Shown here piece after piece: positions 27,321 to 36,869 of a DNA stretch of 64,000 nt (positions are counted from its first letter, which is position 1; every line of letters starts with the position of its first letter). The stretch spans positions 124,001 to 188,000 of the forward strand of contig CAJXSZ010000003.1 in assembly GCA_913060815.1 (NCBI GenBank), written 5' to 3'. The notes under the pieces were generated by a model that was given only the letters and a program-made list of their open reading frames with translations, was not told the origin of the DNA and searched no databases. The translations under genes and the position numbers were made by a program. The stretch comes from an uncultured Sulfitobacter sp. (lineage in GTDB: Bacteria; Pseudomonadota; Alphaproteobacteria; Rhodobacterales; Rhodobacteraceae).

Positions 27321-30300
27321 ATGGATATCGCAAAATTATCAATTGATCGTCCAGTCTACACCTGGATTCTCATACTTGCCTGCTTTCTGGGTGGGATATG
27401 GGGCTTTTCCTCGCTTGGCCGTCTCGAAGATCCGGCATTCACGATCAAAACCGCCATCGTCGTCACGCAGTACTCGGGTGCAACGGCACAAGAGGTCGCT
27501 AACGAGATCAGCGAACCCATTGAATCCGAAATTCAGAAGATGGGTGAGGTCAAGAAAGTCACCACAATGAACCAACCCGGTTTGTCGGTGATCACTATTG
27601 ACATGAAGGACCAATACGACGGCACCGAACTGCCACCGATCTGGACGAAACTTCGCACGCGCGTTGGTGATGCGGCGCTTCCAAGCGGGGCCACAGTGCC
27701 CTTCGTCAACGATGCATTTGGCGACGTTTATGGGCTTTATTACGCGGTCACAGCACCCGGTTTTTCCGACTCAGAGATTTATGCGCTTTCGACCTACATG
27801 CGACGCGAAATCCTTTCCGTGTCAGGGGTTGCGGATGTTCAGATTTCTGGGCTGACGGACGAGCGGATATTCGTCGAACCCGACATGGCCCTTACGACGA
27901 CTTTGGGCATCCCGCCCGCAGCCATTCAAGGGGCGTTGGCCATATCCAATGAGGTCACTGAGGGTGGGACGCTGTTCGGAGAGGACGGGCGATTGCTGGT
28001 CCAACGCCCCGACGGCTCTGATTCCGTTGCCGCAATCGAAAGCCTGACCCTCGGGGTCGGAGGGCAGATATTGAAACTGTCTGATTTTGCACAAGTGCAC
28101 AGGGGGCCTGCCGAGGCACCAAACCTGATCGTGCGCCATGACGGGCAGTCTGCATTTACCTTGGGAATTGCAGGGCTGAGCACTGAGAACATCGTCGAGG
28201 TCGGCAAACGTGTCGATGCACAACTTTCCAGTCTCACTGCTGGCCTACCGGTCGGCATCCAGCTCCACCCAGTATATCAGCAGCACAAGATCGTAGAGGA
28301 AGCCTCCAATAATTTTCTGGTCAATCTGGCCATGTCGATCGCCATCGTCGTGGTGGTACTGGCCGTTGCGATGGGGTGGCGCGCGGCGATTGTCGTAGGT
28401 GCGACGCTGCTGCTAACGGTCGTGGGGACATTGCTGTTCATGACTTTGTTCTCAATCGAGATGGAGCGTATTTCCCTCGGGGCGCTCATTATCGCCATGG
28501 GTATGCTGGTCGACAATGCCATCGTCGTGGCCGAAGGCATGCAAATGGCGATGAAACAGGGCAGTTCTTCCCGTAAGGCTGCCAGCGAAGCGGCGCGCAA
28601 GACGCAAATCCCGTTGCTTGGCGCTACGGTGATCGGAATCATGGCCTTTGCGGGGATTGGCCTTAGCCCTGATGCGACGGGTGAGTTCCTGTTTTCGCTT
28701 TTCGCGGTAATCGCTATTTCGCTTTTGCTGTCATGGGTGCTGGCGATCACGGCGACCCCGTTGTTGGGCCATTACTTTTTCAAAGTGGAGACGGGTGGAG
28801 CAGGTGAGAACTATTCAGGTCCTCTATTTTCAGGCTACCGCAAGGTCCTCGCTTCGGCGATCAGGTTTCGCTGGGCCGTTGTCGGTTTGCTGATTGCGAC
28901 GACGGCGGTGTGTTACATGATGTTTGGTAGTATCAAGCAGCAGTTCTTTCCCGACAGCAACACGCCGCTCTATTTCGTGCATTTCCAACTGCAACAGGGG
29001 GCGTCCATTCACCAGACCTCCGACAGTCTCGCTGTGATGGAAGATTGGCTGTCCGAGCGTGAAGAGACTATTTCCGTCACATCCTTCGCGGGCAGCGGTG
29101 CTGCGCGTTTCATGTTGACCTACCAGTCCGAAGACCCGAACCCGAGTTACGGGCACTTGATCGTGCGTGTGTCTTCTCTGGATGTGATCGAAGATGAAAT
29201 GGCGGCACTGGATGCTTTCGCCAAAGAAAACCTGACCGAAGGACGCACCCGTGTCCAGCGTTTGGCCTTTGGGCCGGGCGGCGGTTCTCCGATAGAAGTG
29301 CGGTTCGCGGGGCCAGATCCGGCGGTTCTGCGCAGTCTGAGCGAAGACGCAGTCCGCATCTTGAAAAGTGCCTCCCCTAACATTCTGGCCCCACGCAACG
29401 ATTGGGCCGAACAAGAACTGATTATTAAACCTGTCTACGCCGAAGACCGCGCGCAGGTCGCAGGTATCAGCAGATCTGATATTTCTAATGCCCTTCAGTA
29501 TGCCAGTGAGGGTCAAAACGCAGGCGTGTACCGAGAAGGTGATCGTCAAATTCCTATCGTTCTGCGCGCGCCACAGGACAACGATTTCGTGTTCCCTGAC
29601 TTGTTGGTCTATTCCGACAGCGGCGACACATTCGTCCCGATCGAACAGGTCACAGACGGCTTTGTCTTCGAGACCCAAAATACAATTATTCGCCGGATCG
29701 ACCGACAAAATGTGATTACAGTAGGGGCCGACATTCCGCGTGGTTTTACGGCCGCATCGGTGCAGGCGGAGGTTCAATCGGCTGTCGAGGCGATGGAAAT
29801 TCCTGATGGCTACACGATGGAATGGGGCGGCGAATACGAAAGCTCCCGCGATGCGCAAACGTCTCTTGCGGGTCAATTGCCCATGGCGATCATCATCATG
29901 TTTGTCATTTCCATTCTCTTGTTCAACGGCCTGAAGCAACCTCTTATCATCTGGTTGCTCGTCCCGATGGCTGTCAATGGCGTGAGCCTTGGGCTGCTTG
30001 GCTCTGGGCTTCCGTTCACCTTCACCGCATTGCTGGGCCTTTTGTCGCTGATGGGCATGTTGATCAAAAACGGCATCGTCTTGGTCGAGGAAATCGACCT
30101 GACCCGCGAAGCGGAACCGGACTTGCCCTTGCCAGATGCGATTTCCAAGGCGTCGAGTTCGCGTTTGCGCCCTGTGATCCTTGCGGCTGCCACGACGATC
30201 CTTGGAATGGCGCCCCTGCTGACCGATGCGTTCTTCCAATCCATGGCCGTGACAATCATGGGGGGCTTGGCGTTTGCCTCTGTTTTGACGCTGATCGCCG

Positions 30301-30350
30301 CGCCGGTTTTCTACTACATGTTCTTTGCGCGGGCGGACGCCCGGGATTGA
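27321..30350 (+). CDS. RND family efflux transporter, AcrB type
   Basis: 1009 aa, typical length. MDIAKLSIDRPVYTWILILA forms TM1, followed by the porter domain (YSGATAQEVANEISEPIE), a second block of helices (about 335-490) with ISLGALIIAMGMLVDNAIVVAEGM, the second porter repeat, and the C-terminal helices including LLGLLSLMGMLIKNGIVLVEEIDL and LAAATTILGMAPLL. Proton-driven export of drugs or lipophilic molecules from the inner membrane and periplasm. Cotranscribed with its adaptor and probably repressed by the divergent MarR protein. Confidence 0.93.
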   Translation: MDIAKLSIDRPVYTWILILACFLGGIWGFSSLGRLEDPAFTIKTAIVVTQYSGATAQEVANEISEPIESEIQKMGEVKKVTTMNQPGLSVITIDMKDQYDGTELPPIWTKLRTRVGDAALPSGATVPFVNDAFGDVYGLYYAVTAPGFSDSEIYALSTYMRREILSVSGVADVQISGLTDERIFVEPDMALTTTLGIPPAAIQGALAISNEVTEGGTLFGEDGRLLVQRPDGSDSVAAIESLTLGVGGQILKLSDFAQVHRGPAEAPNLIVRHDGQSAFTLGIAGLSTENIVEVGKRVDAQLSSLTAGLPVGIQLHPVYQQHKIVEEASNNFLVNLAMSIAIVVVVLAVAMGWRAAIVVGATLLLTVVGTLLFMTLFSIEMERISLGALIIAMGMLVDNAIVVAEGMQMAMKQGSSSRKAASEAARKTQIPLLGATVIGIMAFAGIGLSPDATGEFLFSLFAVIAISLLLSWVLAITATPLLGHYFFKVETGGAGENYSGPLFSGYRKVLASAIRFRWAVVGLLIATTAVCYMMFGSIKQQFFPDSNTPLYFVHFQLQQGASIHQTSDSLAVMEDWLSEREETISVTSFAGSGAARFMLTYQSEDPNPSYGHLIVRVSSLDVIEDEMAALDAFAKENLTEGRTRVQRLAFGPGGGSPIEVRFAGPDPAVLRSLSEDAVRILKSASPNILAPRNDWAEQELIIKPVYAEDRAQVAGISRSDISNALQYASEGQNAGVYREGDRQIPIVLRAPQDNDFVFPDLLVYSDSGDTFVPIEQVTDGFVFETQNTIIRRIDRQNVITVGADIPRGFTAASVQAEVQSAVEAMEIPDGYTMEWGGEYESSRDAQTSLAGQLPMAIIIMFVISILLFNGLKQPLIIWLLVPMAVNGVSLGLLGSGLPFTFTALLGLLSLMGMLIKNGIVLVEEIDLTREAEPDLPLPDAISKASSSRLRPVILAAATTILGMAPLLTDAFFQSMAVTIMGGLAFASVLTLIAAPVFYYMFFARADARD

Positions 30351-30666
30351 GTAGTGCCGTCACAGTAACGGAGCCGCCGAAAGTCGGTGGGTCCAGTGCT
30401 GCTCGTTTCGCCTACATGCCACATCTTGGCCTGATCATAGCAGCGAGAGTTTGCGATCAGTGCAGCATGTTAGTGAGCCAAAGCGCGCTAAGCGGCCAGC
30501 AGTCCATCATACTGGACGGCTGTGCTAAATGACATGGACGCTGAGGTGCCGCTACTGCAGTTCGATAAATTGCCGTTGCCTGCAGAAATAATGAAACGTT
30601 TTGCCTGCTGGCGCGTTCAGAGCATAAGCCATTCAGTCGACGCAGCCTTTCAAGAAAGCCACCAAG
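30351..30666. other. Intergenic region, no gene seen
   Basis: About 315 bp between the RND pump and the GST gene. The only structure noted is an 8-bp imperfect hairpin, AGCaGTCCA...TGGACgGCT (30498-30521), without a T tract, possibly a weak terminator for the pump operon. Confidence 0.45.
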
Positions 30667-31281
30667 ATGATCACGATACACTGTCTCGCATACTCCCGCG
30701 CCATACGGCTGGTTTGGCTGATGGAGGACCTCCGGCAGCCCTATAACCTGATAAGCTATGATCGAACTGCTGACTTCCATGCGCCCGACAGTCTCGCAAA
30801 GGTGCATACGCTTGGCTCGTCACCGGTCATCGAGGACGGAGAGAGGGTCATGGCCGAATCCGTTTCGTGCCTGCGGTACCTCGCTTGGAAATTTGGTGAT
30901 GATACCCATCGCCCAGCGGTCGGAACGATTGAGTATTGGCAACACGAAGAGATGCTGGATTACGTCGAAAGCTCTTTTGCGGGCGTTGTGATGAAGGCGT
31001 TACTGCCGAAGCTTGATGGTCGTGAGCCCACGAAGGAAGCACTGGATGCTTTGCATCAGCACTATGAGTATCTCACAGAGAAACTGACCCCGAACGAAAT
31101 GCTGTTCGGTTCGAAGACGACGCTCGCGGACATCCAGCTGTCCTATCAGCTAGCATTCTTGTCGCATACGGGTCTTTTGGACGACGCACCCCGACTGGCC
31201 GCCTATTGGGAAACTTTACAAGACCAACCAGGATACAAGGCTGCAATCGCACATGCAGGGCCGATGGTTCCCGAAAGCTGA
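30667..31281 (+). CDS. Glutathione S-transferase family protein
   Basis: 204 aa. The N-terminal thioredoxin-like domain starts ITIHCLAYSRAIRLVWLMEDL, with Tyr/Ser residues near 9-10 at the glutathione-activating position, and includes LGSSPVIEDGERVMAESVSCL, the conserved cis-Pro and Glu-Ser glutathione-binding pair. The C-terminal helical domain contains LTPNEMLFGSKTTLADIQLSY, with the GST N-capping box. Cytosolic conjugation or peroxide reduction is likely; the substrate is unknown. Its position after an efflux pump is compatible with detoxification. Confidence 0.87.
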   Translation: MITIHCLAYSRAIRLVWLMEDLRQPYNLISYDRTADFHAPDSLAKVHTLGSSPVIEDGERVMAESVSCLRYLAWKFGDDTHRPAVGTIEYWQHEEMLDYVESSFAGVVMKALLPKLDGREPTKEALDALHQHYEYLTEKLTPNEMLFGSKTTLADIQLSYQLAFLSHTGLLDDAPRLAAYWETLQDQPGYKAAIAHAGPMVPES

Positions 31282-31757
31282 GCTCACCAGAGCAGAGCAA
31301 CATCGCAGGTTAGATTTGAGTAGAAGAACATGAATCTTATAGTCGCTGAAGCCACCGATAGAGCTGATATTCGTGTGAAATCCGGCCTCAGAATGTACGA
31401 CCATAACACTACCGCATTGATGGATGAACGCTATGAAGAAAGCGCGTTGTATTTTGATAGAGGGCCGAACGGCAGTCAGCCGACCTGTGTGCGAGATTGC
31501 GTCTGCGACAGATATAACGCGGTAGTCTTCTCGACGGATGCGGGCACGAAAGATGCGCAGATAGTCGAGCGGAATAGCGCGAAACGGCTCTCCGATCTCA
31601 ACGCAAAGACAAACGCAACGGCAGGCGACGTAGCGGCAGTCATTGTAGACGCCGTATTCGGCGCTAGGTGAGTAAATCAAGCGACGCTAATGGAGCCAGT
31701 CTGACAACTTCGTCCGCAGCCTTCTCCGGCACAAGCTACAAAAAAAGGAACGATCCT
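31282..31757. other. Intergenic region before the molybdoenzyme genes, no confident gene
   Basis: About 475 bp. Two overlapping open frames on opposite strands occur (31330-31671 plus, 31216-31680 minus), but neither has a recognisable family. A decayed regulator gene is possible. A strong AAAAAAGGAA ribosome site lies at its end for the next gene. Confidence 0.45.
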
Positions 31758-32228
31758 ATGATAAAATTCGAACTGAACGGGAAAGAGGTGTCCGTGGACG
31801 CTGACCCAGATACACCGCTCCTTTGGGCGATCCGCGACGAGGTTGGCCTGACAGGCACAAAGTTCGGCTGTGGCATTGGCGCTTGCGGTGCCTGCACGGT
31901 ACATATTGATGGAACAGCGACACGGTCCTGCATCACGTATTTGTCTGATGTCGAAGGCGGTAAGGTCACAACCATCGAAGGCCTTGATGAAGACGGCAAC
32001 CACCCCGTTCAAGAAGCCTGGCGCGATCTACGGGTACCACAGTGTGGGTACTGTCAGTCAGGCCAGATCATGCAGGCAGCTTCATTTCTGAAAGACACAC
32101 CGAACCCGAGTGATGAAGACATCGACGCGGTGATGACAGGCAACCTTTGCCGCTGCATGACGTATTCCCGCATTCGCCAAGCAGTGCGAAACGCGGCCAC
32201 AGCTATGGGAGCTTCCGACAATGGCTAA
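31758..32228 (+). CDS. iorA: Isoquinoline 1-oxidoreductase-type alpha subunit, (2Fe-2S) protein
   Basis: 156 aa from ATG 31758 with AAAAAAGGAA upstream. Two iron-sulfur domains: plant-ferredoxin-type [17 protein letters not shown] plus a further Cys (about 40-62), and the helical domain [11 protein letters not shown] (about 97-107) with [13 protein letters not shown]. This is the small electron-transfer subunit of xanthine-dehydrogenase-family enzymes that hydroxylate N-heterocycles or oxidise aldehydes. It overlaps the large subunit gene by 8 bp. No FAD subunit is present, as usual for the two-subunit IorAB type. Confidence 0.92.
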   Translation: MIKFELNGKEVSVDADPDTPLLWAIRDEVGLTGTKFGCGIGACGACTVHIDGTATRSCITYLSDVEGGKVTTIEGLDEDGNHPVQEAWRDLRVPQCGYCQSGQIMQAASFLKDTPNPSDEDIDAVMTGNLCRCMTYSRIRQAVRNAATAMGASDNG

Positions 32229-34533
32229 TCTTATGTCCCGCCTGACAGGCTCCGACACAAAATCATCGATGACCCGTCGCGGATTTCTTATCGCAATGAC
32301 AGCAACGGGAGCCGCGTTCGGTTTCCCTCAGGTGTCCAACGCCGCCATGAACCCTGAAGCTGCGGATGGCATGCCGATCATGCCAAATGGCCAGACCTTC
32401 GAGCCATCGATGTGGTACTGGATCGACGCGGATGGTCAGGTCAACGTCAACATTATCCGCGCCGAGATGGGCCAGCACGTAGGTACAGCAATTGCGCGCA
32501 TCCTTGCGGACGAGTTGGAAGTTGCATGGGAGAATGTTCACATCACCCACGTAGACACTGACGAGAAATGGGGCTTGATGGTCACCGGCGGTAGCTGGTC
32601 TGTCTGGCAAAGCTGGCCGGTTTACCGTCAGGCAGGTGCCGCTGGCCGTACCGCACTGATCGAAGCTGCAGCTGCAAAATTCGGTGTTGATGCATCGACA
32701 TTGACCGCACGCGATGGCCTTGTCACCGATGGCACTCAAAGCATCAGCTACGGCGACCTCGTGGCAGACGGGCTGGATCGGTCCTTTTCCGAGGACGAAC
32801 TAGCTGCGCTCCCACTGAAACAACACGCCGACCTACGTCTGGTGGGGCAGGACGTCCATCCGCTTGACGTTGATACAAAAACCACCGGTAAGGCGATCTA
32901 CGGTCTTGATGCAAAGGTCGATGGCATGGTCTATGGCGTGCCGCTGCTGCCGCCAACGCGTTATGGCTCCAAGGTGAATTCAGTCGACGACAGTGGCGCG
33001 AAAGACATCAAGGGATATGTCGAAACTCTGGTCCTTGATGATCCTTCGGGTACTGTGCCGGGTTGGGTTGTGGTGCTCGGCACGTCGCTTTACGCCGCGC
33101 AGTCAGCTGCGTTTGAGGTCAGTGTTGACTGGGCAGCAGGCGAGACAGCCAATGTCTCCGAGGACGACATCCAAGCGCGTGGGCGCGAACTTATCGCCAG
33201 TGATGCAGGCTCGATTTTGCATACAGAACAACCGGAAACGGCTGATGTATTCGATGCGGCAACTGAAACGCTGGAAGCAGAGTACACAACCCAGTCTGTG
33301 CTGCATTTCCAGCTGGAGCCCGTGAATGCGACTGTCTTTCAGAATGCCGAGGGCATCTGGGAAACACATTCGGGCAACCAATGGCAATCGCTGATCCTGC
33401 CGACGCTTGCCGCTGCACTTGAGGTGCCCGCCGACAAGATCGTTATGCGCAGCTATATGCTTGGCGGAGGCTTTGGCCGTCGTCTGAACGGCGACTACAT
33501 CGTGCCCGCAGCCCTTGCCTCAAAGGCAGCTGGCAAGCCGGTCAAATTGGTCTTTTCACGCGAGCAGGATACCCAGTTCGATAGCATCCGCTCGCCTTCG
33601 GTTCAGAAGCTGCGGATGGCATTTGACGGTGCGAAGGCGGTGACAGGCATGGAACACCATGCTGCTGCTGGTTGGCCGACACAGGTACTGGCACCGGGCT
33701 TTATGCCGAAAGGTGTCAACGAAGAGCCTTATGACCCGTTTGCCATTGATGGGGCCGACCATTGGTATTCCGTCGGTGCGCACCGCGTGAGAACAGTCTC
33801 CAACGATCTGGCGGAACAGACCTTCCGCCCCGGTTGGCTGCGGTCCGTAGGGCCAGGGTGGACCAACTTTGCTGTCGAGAGTTTCATGGATGAAGCTGCA
33901 CACACGGTCGGTGCTGATCCAATGCAATTCCGCCTCGATCATCTGAAAGCCGAAGGTATCAACGCAGGTTCCGCACCCAACGCGGTAGGCGGAGCATCCC
34001 GCCAAGCAACAGTGCTACAACGTGTGGCTACGATGTCAGGCTACGGCAAGACCGATTTGCCGGAGGGAACATCAATCGGTATCGCGACGACCTTTGGCCA
34101 ATCGCGGTCCATGCCAACCTGGACAGCCGCGGCTGTCAGATTGGCTGTGGATAGTGAAACCGGTGACGTGAAGGTCGAGAAGATGTGGCTGGCTTTTGAT
34201 TGTGGCACTGTAGTCGACCCTGATGGTGCACGCGCGCAATGCGAAGGTGCGGCACTCTGGGGGCTTTCCATGGCGCTGCATGAGGGCACGCGCATTGAAA
34301 ACGGCAACGTTGTTGACCGCAACCTCGGGGCTTATACGCCCCTGCGTCTTGAGGACGTTCCTGAGGTCGAGATCGAGTTCATTGAGAGCACAGAGGTGCC
34401 AGTAGGGCTCGGGGAACCTGGCACTACGGTAATCGCACCAGCGATTGCCAACGCGATCTTCAATGCGACTGGTGCACGTCTGCGTCACTTGCCGATCACG
34501 AGCGAAGCTGTGTTGGCGGCGATGAAGTCATAG
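32221..34533 (+). CDS. iorB: Isoquinoline 1-oxidoreductase-type beta subunit (molybdopterin enzyme)
   Basis: 770 aa. A twin-arginine signal, [18 protein letters not shown], shows folded export to the periplasm. The molybdopterin-binding regions follow: [20 protein letters not shown], two a/b hammerhead-like segments, [36 protein letters not shown], and the C-terminal [18 protein letters not shown], whose Glu is the catalytic base of the family. It would hydroxylate a heterocycle or oxidise an aldehyde, passing electrons through IorA to a periplasmic cytochrome. No cytochrome and no XdhC/CoxI maturation gene is adjacent. Substrate not deducible. Confidence 0.92.
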   Translation: MANLMSRLTGSDTKSSMTRRGFLIAMTATGAAFGFPQVSNAAMNPEAADGMPIMPNGQTFEPSMWYWIDADGQVNVNIIRAEMGQHVGTAIARILADELEVAWENVHITHVDTDEKWGLMVTGGSWSVWQSWPVYRQAGAAGRTALIEAAAAKFGVDASTLTARDGLVTDGTQSISYGDLVADGLDRSFSEDELAALPLKQHADLRLVGQDVHPLDVDTKTTGKAIYGLDAKVDGMVYGVPLLPPTRYGSKVNSVDDSGAKDIKGYVETLVLDDPSGTVPGWVVVLGTSLYAAQSAAFEVSVDWAAGETANVSEDDIQARGRELIASDAGSILHTEQPETADVFDAATETLEAEYTTQSVLHFQLEPVNATVFQNAEGIWETHSGNQWQSLILPTLAAALEVPADKIVMRSYMLGGGFGRRLNGDYIVPAALASKAAGKPVKLVFSREQDTQFDSIRSPSVQKLRMAFDGAKAVTGMEHHAAAGWPTQVLAPGFMPKGVNEEPYDPFAIDGADHWYSVGAHRVRTVSNDLAEQTFRPGWLRSVGPGWTNFAVESFMDEAAHTVGADPMQFRLDHLKAEGINAGSAPNAVGGASRQATVLQRVATMSGYGKTDLPEGTSIGIATTFGQSRSMPTWTAAAVRLAVDSETGDVKVEKMWLAFDCGTVVDPDGARAQCEGAALWGLSMALHEGTRIENGNVVDRNLGAYTPLRLEDVPEVEIEFIESTEVPVGLGEPGTTVIAPAIANAIFNATGARLRHLPITSEAVLAAMKS

Positions 34534-34540
34534 CCAGTAA

Positions 34541-34568
34541 TTGCGGGCGCAATCCCTTGCGCCCGCAA
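34541..34568. terminator. Strong 12-bp inverted repeat after iorB
   Basis: TTGCGGGCGCAA-TCCC-TTGCGCCCGCAA is a perfect stem of 12 bp starting 8 bp after the iorB stop, between convergent genes. It lacks an immediate T tract but could terminate from either side. Confidence 0.65.
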
Positions 34569-34884
34569 ATCTACACTGACTTTCTTATGATATTATTGTT
34601 CATTGACGCGCCCAGTCACGCGCTGCGATCAAGATCGGTTGTTGGATAACCTTATAAGTAGGCACCAGCAAAACTGATATGCAGGTCCTCTATATAACAA
34701 TATCGGGCATCTCCGCCTGAAAAACGCTGTACGCTTTGGTCGGCTTTCGGGCAGACGGTGCACTGGCTCATAAAGTTCCTGCTCAGAACAAAGGGTGGGC
34801 AGGATATACTTCCGTTTCTATGCTGCCGGCAGTCAGCGATGACGCCAATTGTGAAGCTTGAAGGACATGAGCGTCAGGAGCAGT
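34569..34884. other. Intergenic boundary between accessory region and polysaccharide locus
   Basis: About 315 bp with no recognisable gene, RNA or mobile element end. It separates the iorAB hairpin from the last glycosyltransferase gene of the polysaccharide locus. Confidence 0.45.
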
Positions 34885-35871
34885 TCATATTTTCCGCAGC
34901 AGGAATTGCCAGCTTTCGCGAAACCGGTTCTCAAGCGTCTTGGTTGTTCGAACGACAGAGGTCTTTTGCGAACGGTTGCCCGCGCGTGCCTCATGGGCAA
35001 TCAGATTGCTCAACTCCTCGATGTTTTCCATATTCATCATCACACCACCATGCTGTGCGTGATCGCTTAAGCCATCAACATCATTGCAAATCAACCTGCG
35101 CCCCGCGGCCAGGGCCTCGACCGCAACCAGACCGTAGGCTTCCCAACGCGAGGGCATCAACACGACATCGACATCGGCCAGTGCTGACACTGGATCCGAA
35201 TGAAAACCGCGGAAGATGATGCGGTTGTCGCCTAAAGCAAGCGCCTGGAGTGTGGATTTTTGCGCGCCTTCTCCGATGATATGGAGCTGAATATCTGTGT
35301 CGGGACATTGGCGGAATGCCTTGATCAAAGTGTCGAACCCTTTTTGATTGTCCAAACGTCCAATTGCGCCAAAGACGCGAGCTGGACCACTTGGCAATGG
35401 CAAGGCTCGAAAAGCTGTCAGATCAACACAGGACTGGATGGTGGACAGTTTATCGGTGTGGACCAAATGATTGGATACCATCCAGTTTGCTTGTCCGTTG
35501 CTAACACAGACAATCCGGTCAAAAAATGAATAAGCAAGTTTCAGCAGTGTCTTGAAGCGGCGCTCGCTGGGGACATTATGCGCCACAAATGCTTCGGTAT
35601 AGCTATGCTCTACATGCACCAAGGGGGTGCGGACATAGAGAGTGCGCAGCGCAATAATCGACGGCAGGCTGCGCCAGGACACTGCGAGATGCGATACTGC
35701 TACGTCGGCAGAACCGAGGTTGCCGACGATCGCGCCACGTTCTACGGATCTTATGACATGATCGGCGGATTGTGCCATAACGCTATCGGTGCGCAGAAAA
35801 TCCAGCACCCGCATCACGCCGCCAGCGGTTGTGTCGTCAATGAGGTGAACAACTTTCGGTAAGCGCTTCAT
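34885..35871 (-). CDS. Glycosyltransferase family 4 (GT-B) for exopolysaccharide
   Basis: 328 aa from ATG 35871, which overlaps the upstream GT2 stop (ATGA); the frame is open further upstream but inside that gene. N-domain VVHLIDDTTAGGVMRVLDFL; C-domain GAIGRLDNQKGFDTLIKAF, HIIGEGAQKSTLQALA, FHSDPVSALADVDVVLMPSRWEAYGLVAVEALAAGR. The E-x7-E site of retaining GT4 enzymes is visible as EAYGLVAVE. Cytosolic transfer of a sugar onto a lipid-linked repeat unit is likely. Last gene of the wzx-GT-GT-GT operon. Confidence 0.88.
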   Translation of the reverse strand: MKRLPKVVHLIDDTTAGGVMRVLDFLRTDSVMAQSADHVIRSVERGAIVGNLGSADVAVSHLAVSWRSLPSIIALRTLYVRTPLVHVEHSYTEAFVAHNVPSERRFKTLLKLAYSFFDRIVCVSNGQANWMVSNHLVHTDKLSTIQSCVDLTAFRALPLPSGPARVFGAIGRLDNQKGFDTLIKAFRQCPDTDIQLHIIGEGAQKSTLQALALGDNRIIFRGFHSDPVSALADVDVVLMPSRWEAYGLVAVEALAAGRRLICNDVDGLSDHAQHGGVMMNMENIEELSNLIAHEARAGNRSQKTSVVRTTKTLENRFRESWQFLLRKI

Positions 35872-36848
35872 GTCTTTGCACCCATACGGTTCATCAGGAC
35901 ATCCAACGCCAACGGTCCCGCTAGACGCAGCACCATCGCAGCTCCAATCGTGCTGATGGATTTGCGGGGCTCTTCCCACAAGGGCTGCCATGATTGGGCC
36001 AACGACCGGAGCACCAAATCAACCGCGCGGCCAGTGTCTTTGTCACTTATCGCGCGACGCGCAAGATAGCGCAGCTGGTAAGCGCGTGCCGGTTTCGCGT
36101 TCTGCACAAAGAAATCGGGCGCAATCTTGGACAGTTTCGTGACCATCCGCTCCCATGCCTCCAATTGTAGGTCGGTTGCTGCAGACAGACCTCCCGCATT
36201 GATGCGGTAACGGGTCAGGGCACCTTCGATCCCCTCAAACTGCCAGTCGGTCGTCAAAGCGATACGCAACCAGCATTCGATGTCTTCTGACTGGCGGAAG
36301 GTTTCGTCAAAGTACCAATCGCGTGAAGTCTCTGACGTGGGGCGGTGGGCAATTTCGTCAAAAACGGCTTTGCGTATGACGGGGGCTGATCCATTGCCAA
36401 TCGGGTTGCGCTTGAAGATGTGTTGGGGTGTCACACCCTTGAGGCGCGGCGTTTGCGCCATGCCAAGCGGCACACCATCGTCGTCGATCAAAGCGGAGCC
36501 AGAATAGCTGATCCCGACATGCGGTTCCGCATCAAGATGTGCCACATGACGCGCCAGCTTTTCATAGGCCCACAGATCATCGGCATCGCAGAACCCGATG
36601 TAGAGACCGCGTGCTGCTGCGATGCCGGTATTGCGTGCACCCGCCAGGCCGCGATTGCGTTGCGTGATGATCCGAAAACCGGGCATGCCTTCATAGTCTT
36701 GCAGTATGGCCGCCGTTTTGTCGGTAGACCCATCGTCGACCACGATAACCTCGAAGTCTATGAACGTTTGAGCAAGCAGGGCATCCAGTGTTGCCCGAAG
36801 TGTTTTCGCGACATTGAAGGCAGGTACGATAATGGAAGCGAGGGGCAT
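35868..36848 (-). CDS. Glycosyltransferase family 2
   Basis: 326 aa. GT-A domain: SIIVPAFNVAKTLRATLDAL, VIVVDDGSTDKTA, RNRGLAGARNTGIAAARGLYI and the metal-binding FCDADDLW (about 87-94), with an acceptor-side acidic segment RQSEDIECWLRIAL. Probable inverting transferase adding one sugar to the exopolysaccharide repeat unit. Coupled to the downstream GT4 gene by ATGA. Confidence 0.9.
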   Translation of the reverse strand: MPLASIIVPAFNVAKTLRATLDALLAQTFIDFEVIVVDDGSTDKTAAILQDYEGMPGFRIITQRNRGLAGARNTGIAAARGLYIGFCDADDLWAYEKLARHVAHLDAEPHVGISYSGSALIDDDGVPLGMAQTPRLKGVTPQHIFKRNPIGNGSAPVIRKAVFDEIAHRPTSETSRDWYFDETFRQSEDIECWLRIALTTDWQFEGIEGALTRYRINAGGLSAATDLQLEAWERMVTKLSKIAPDFFVQNAKPARAYQLRYLARRAISDKDTGRAVDLVLRSLAQSWQPLWEEPRKSISTIGAAMVLRLAGPLALDVLMNRMGAKT

Positions 36849-36869
36849 TGGGGCCTCCTTTTTGAAAGG

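Noticed and set aside
28830-30239. A 469-codon open frame antisense to the RND pump, and similar long antisense frames over 3300-4718, 60416-61579 and other genes
   Set aside because: They mirror genes with recognised families on the other strand, have His/Arg/Gln-rich composition typical of shadow frames in GC-rich DNA, and no family motifs.
31216-31680. Opposed open frames of 113 and 154 codons before iorA
   Set aside because: They overlap each other, neither shows a recognisable fold, and ribosome sites are weak. Kept only as a note on the gap.
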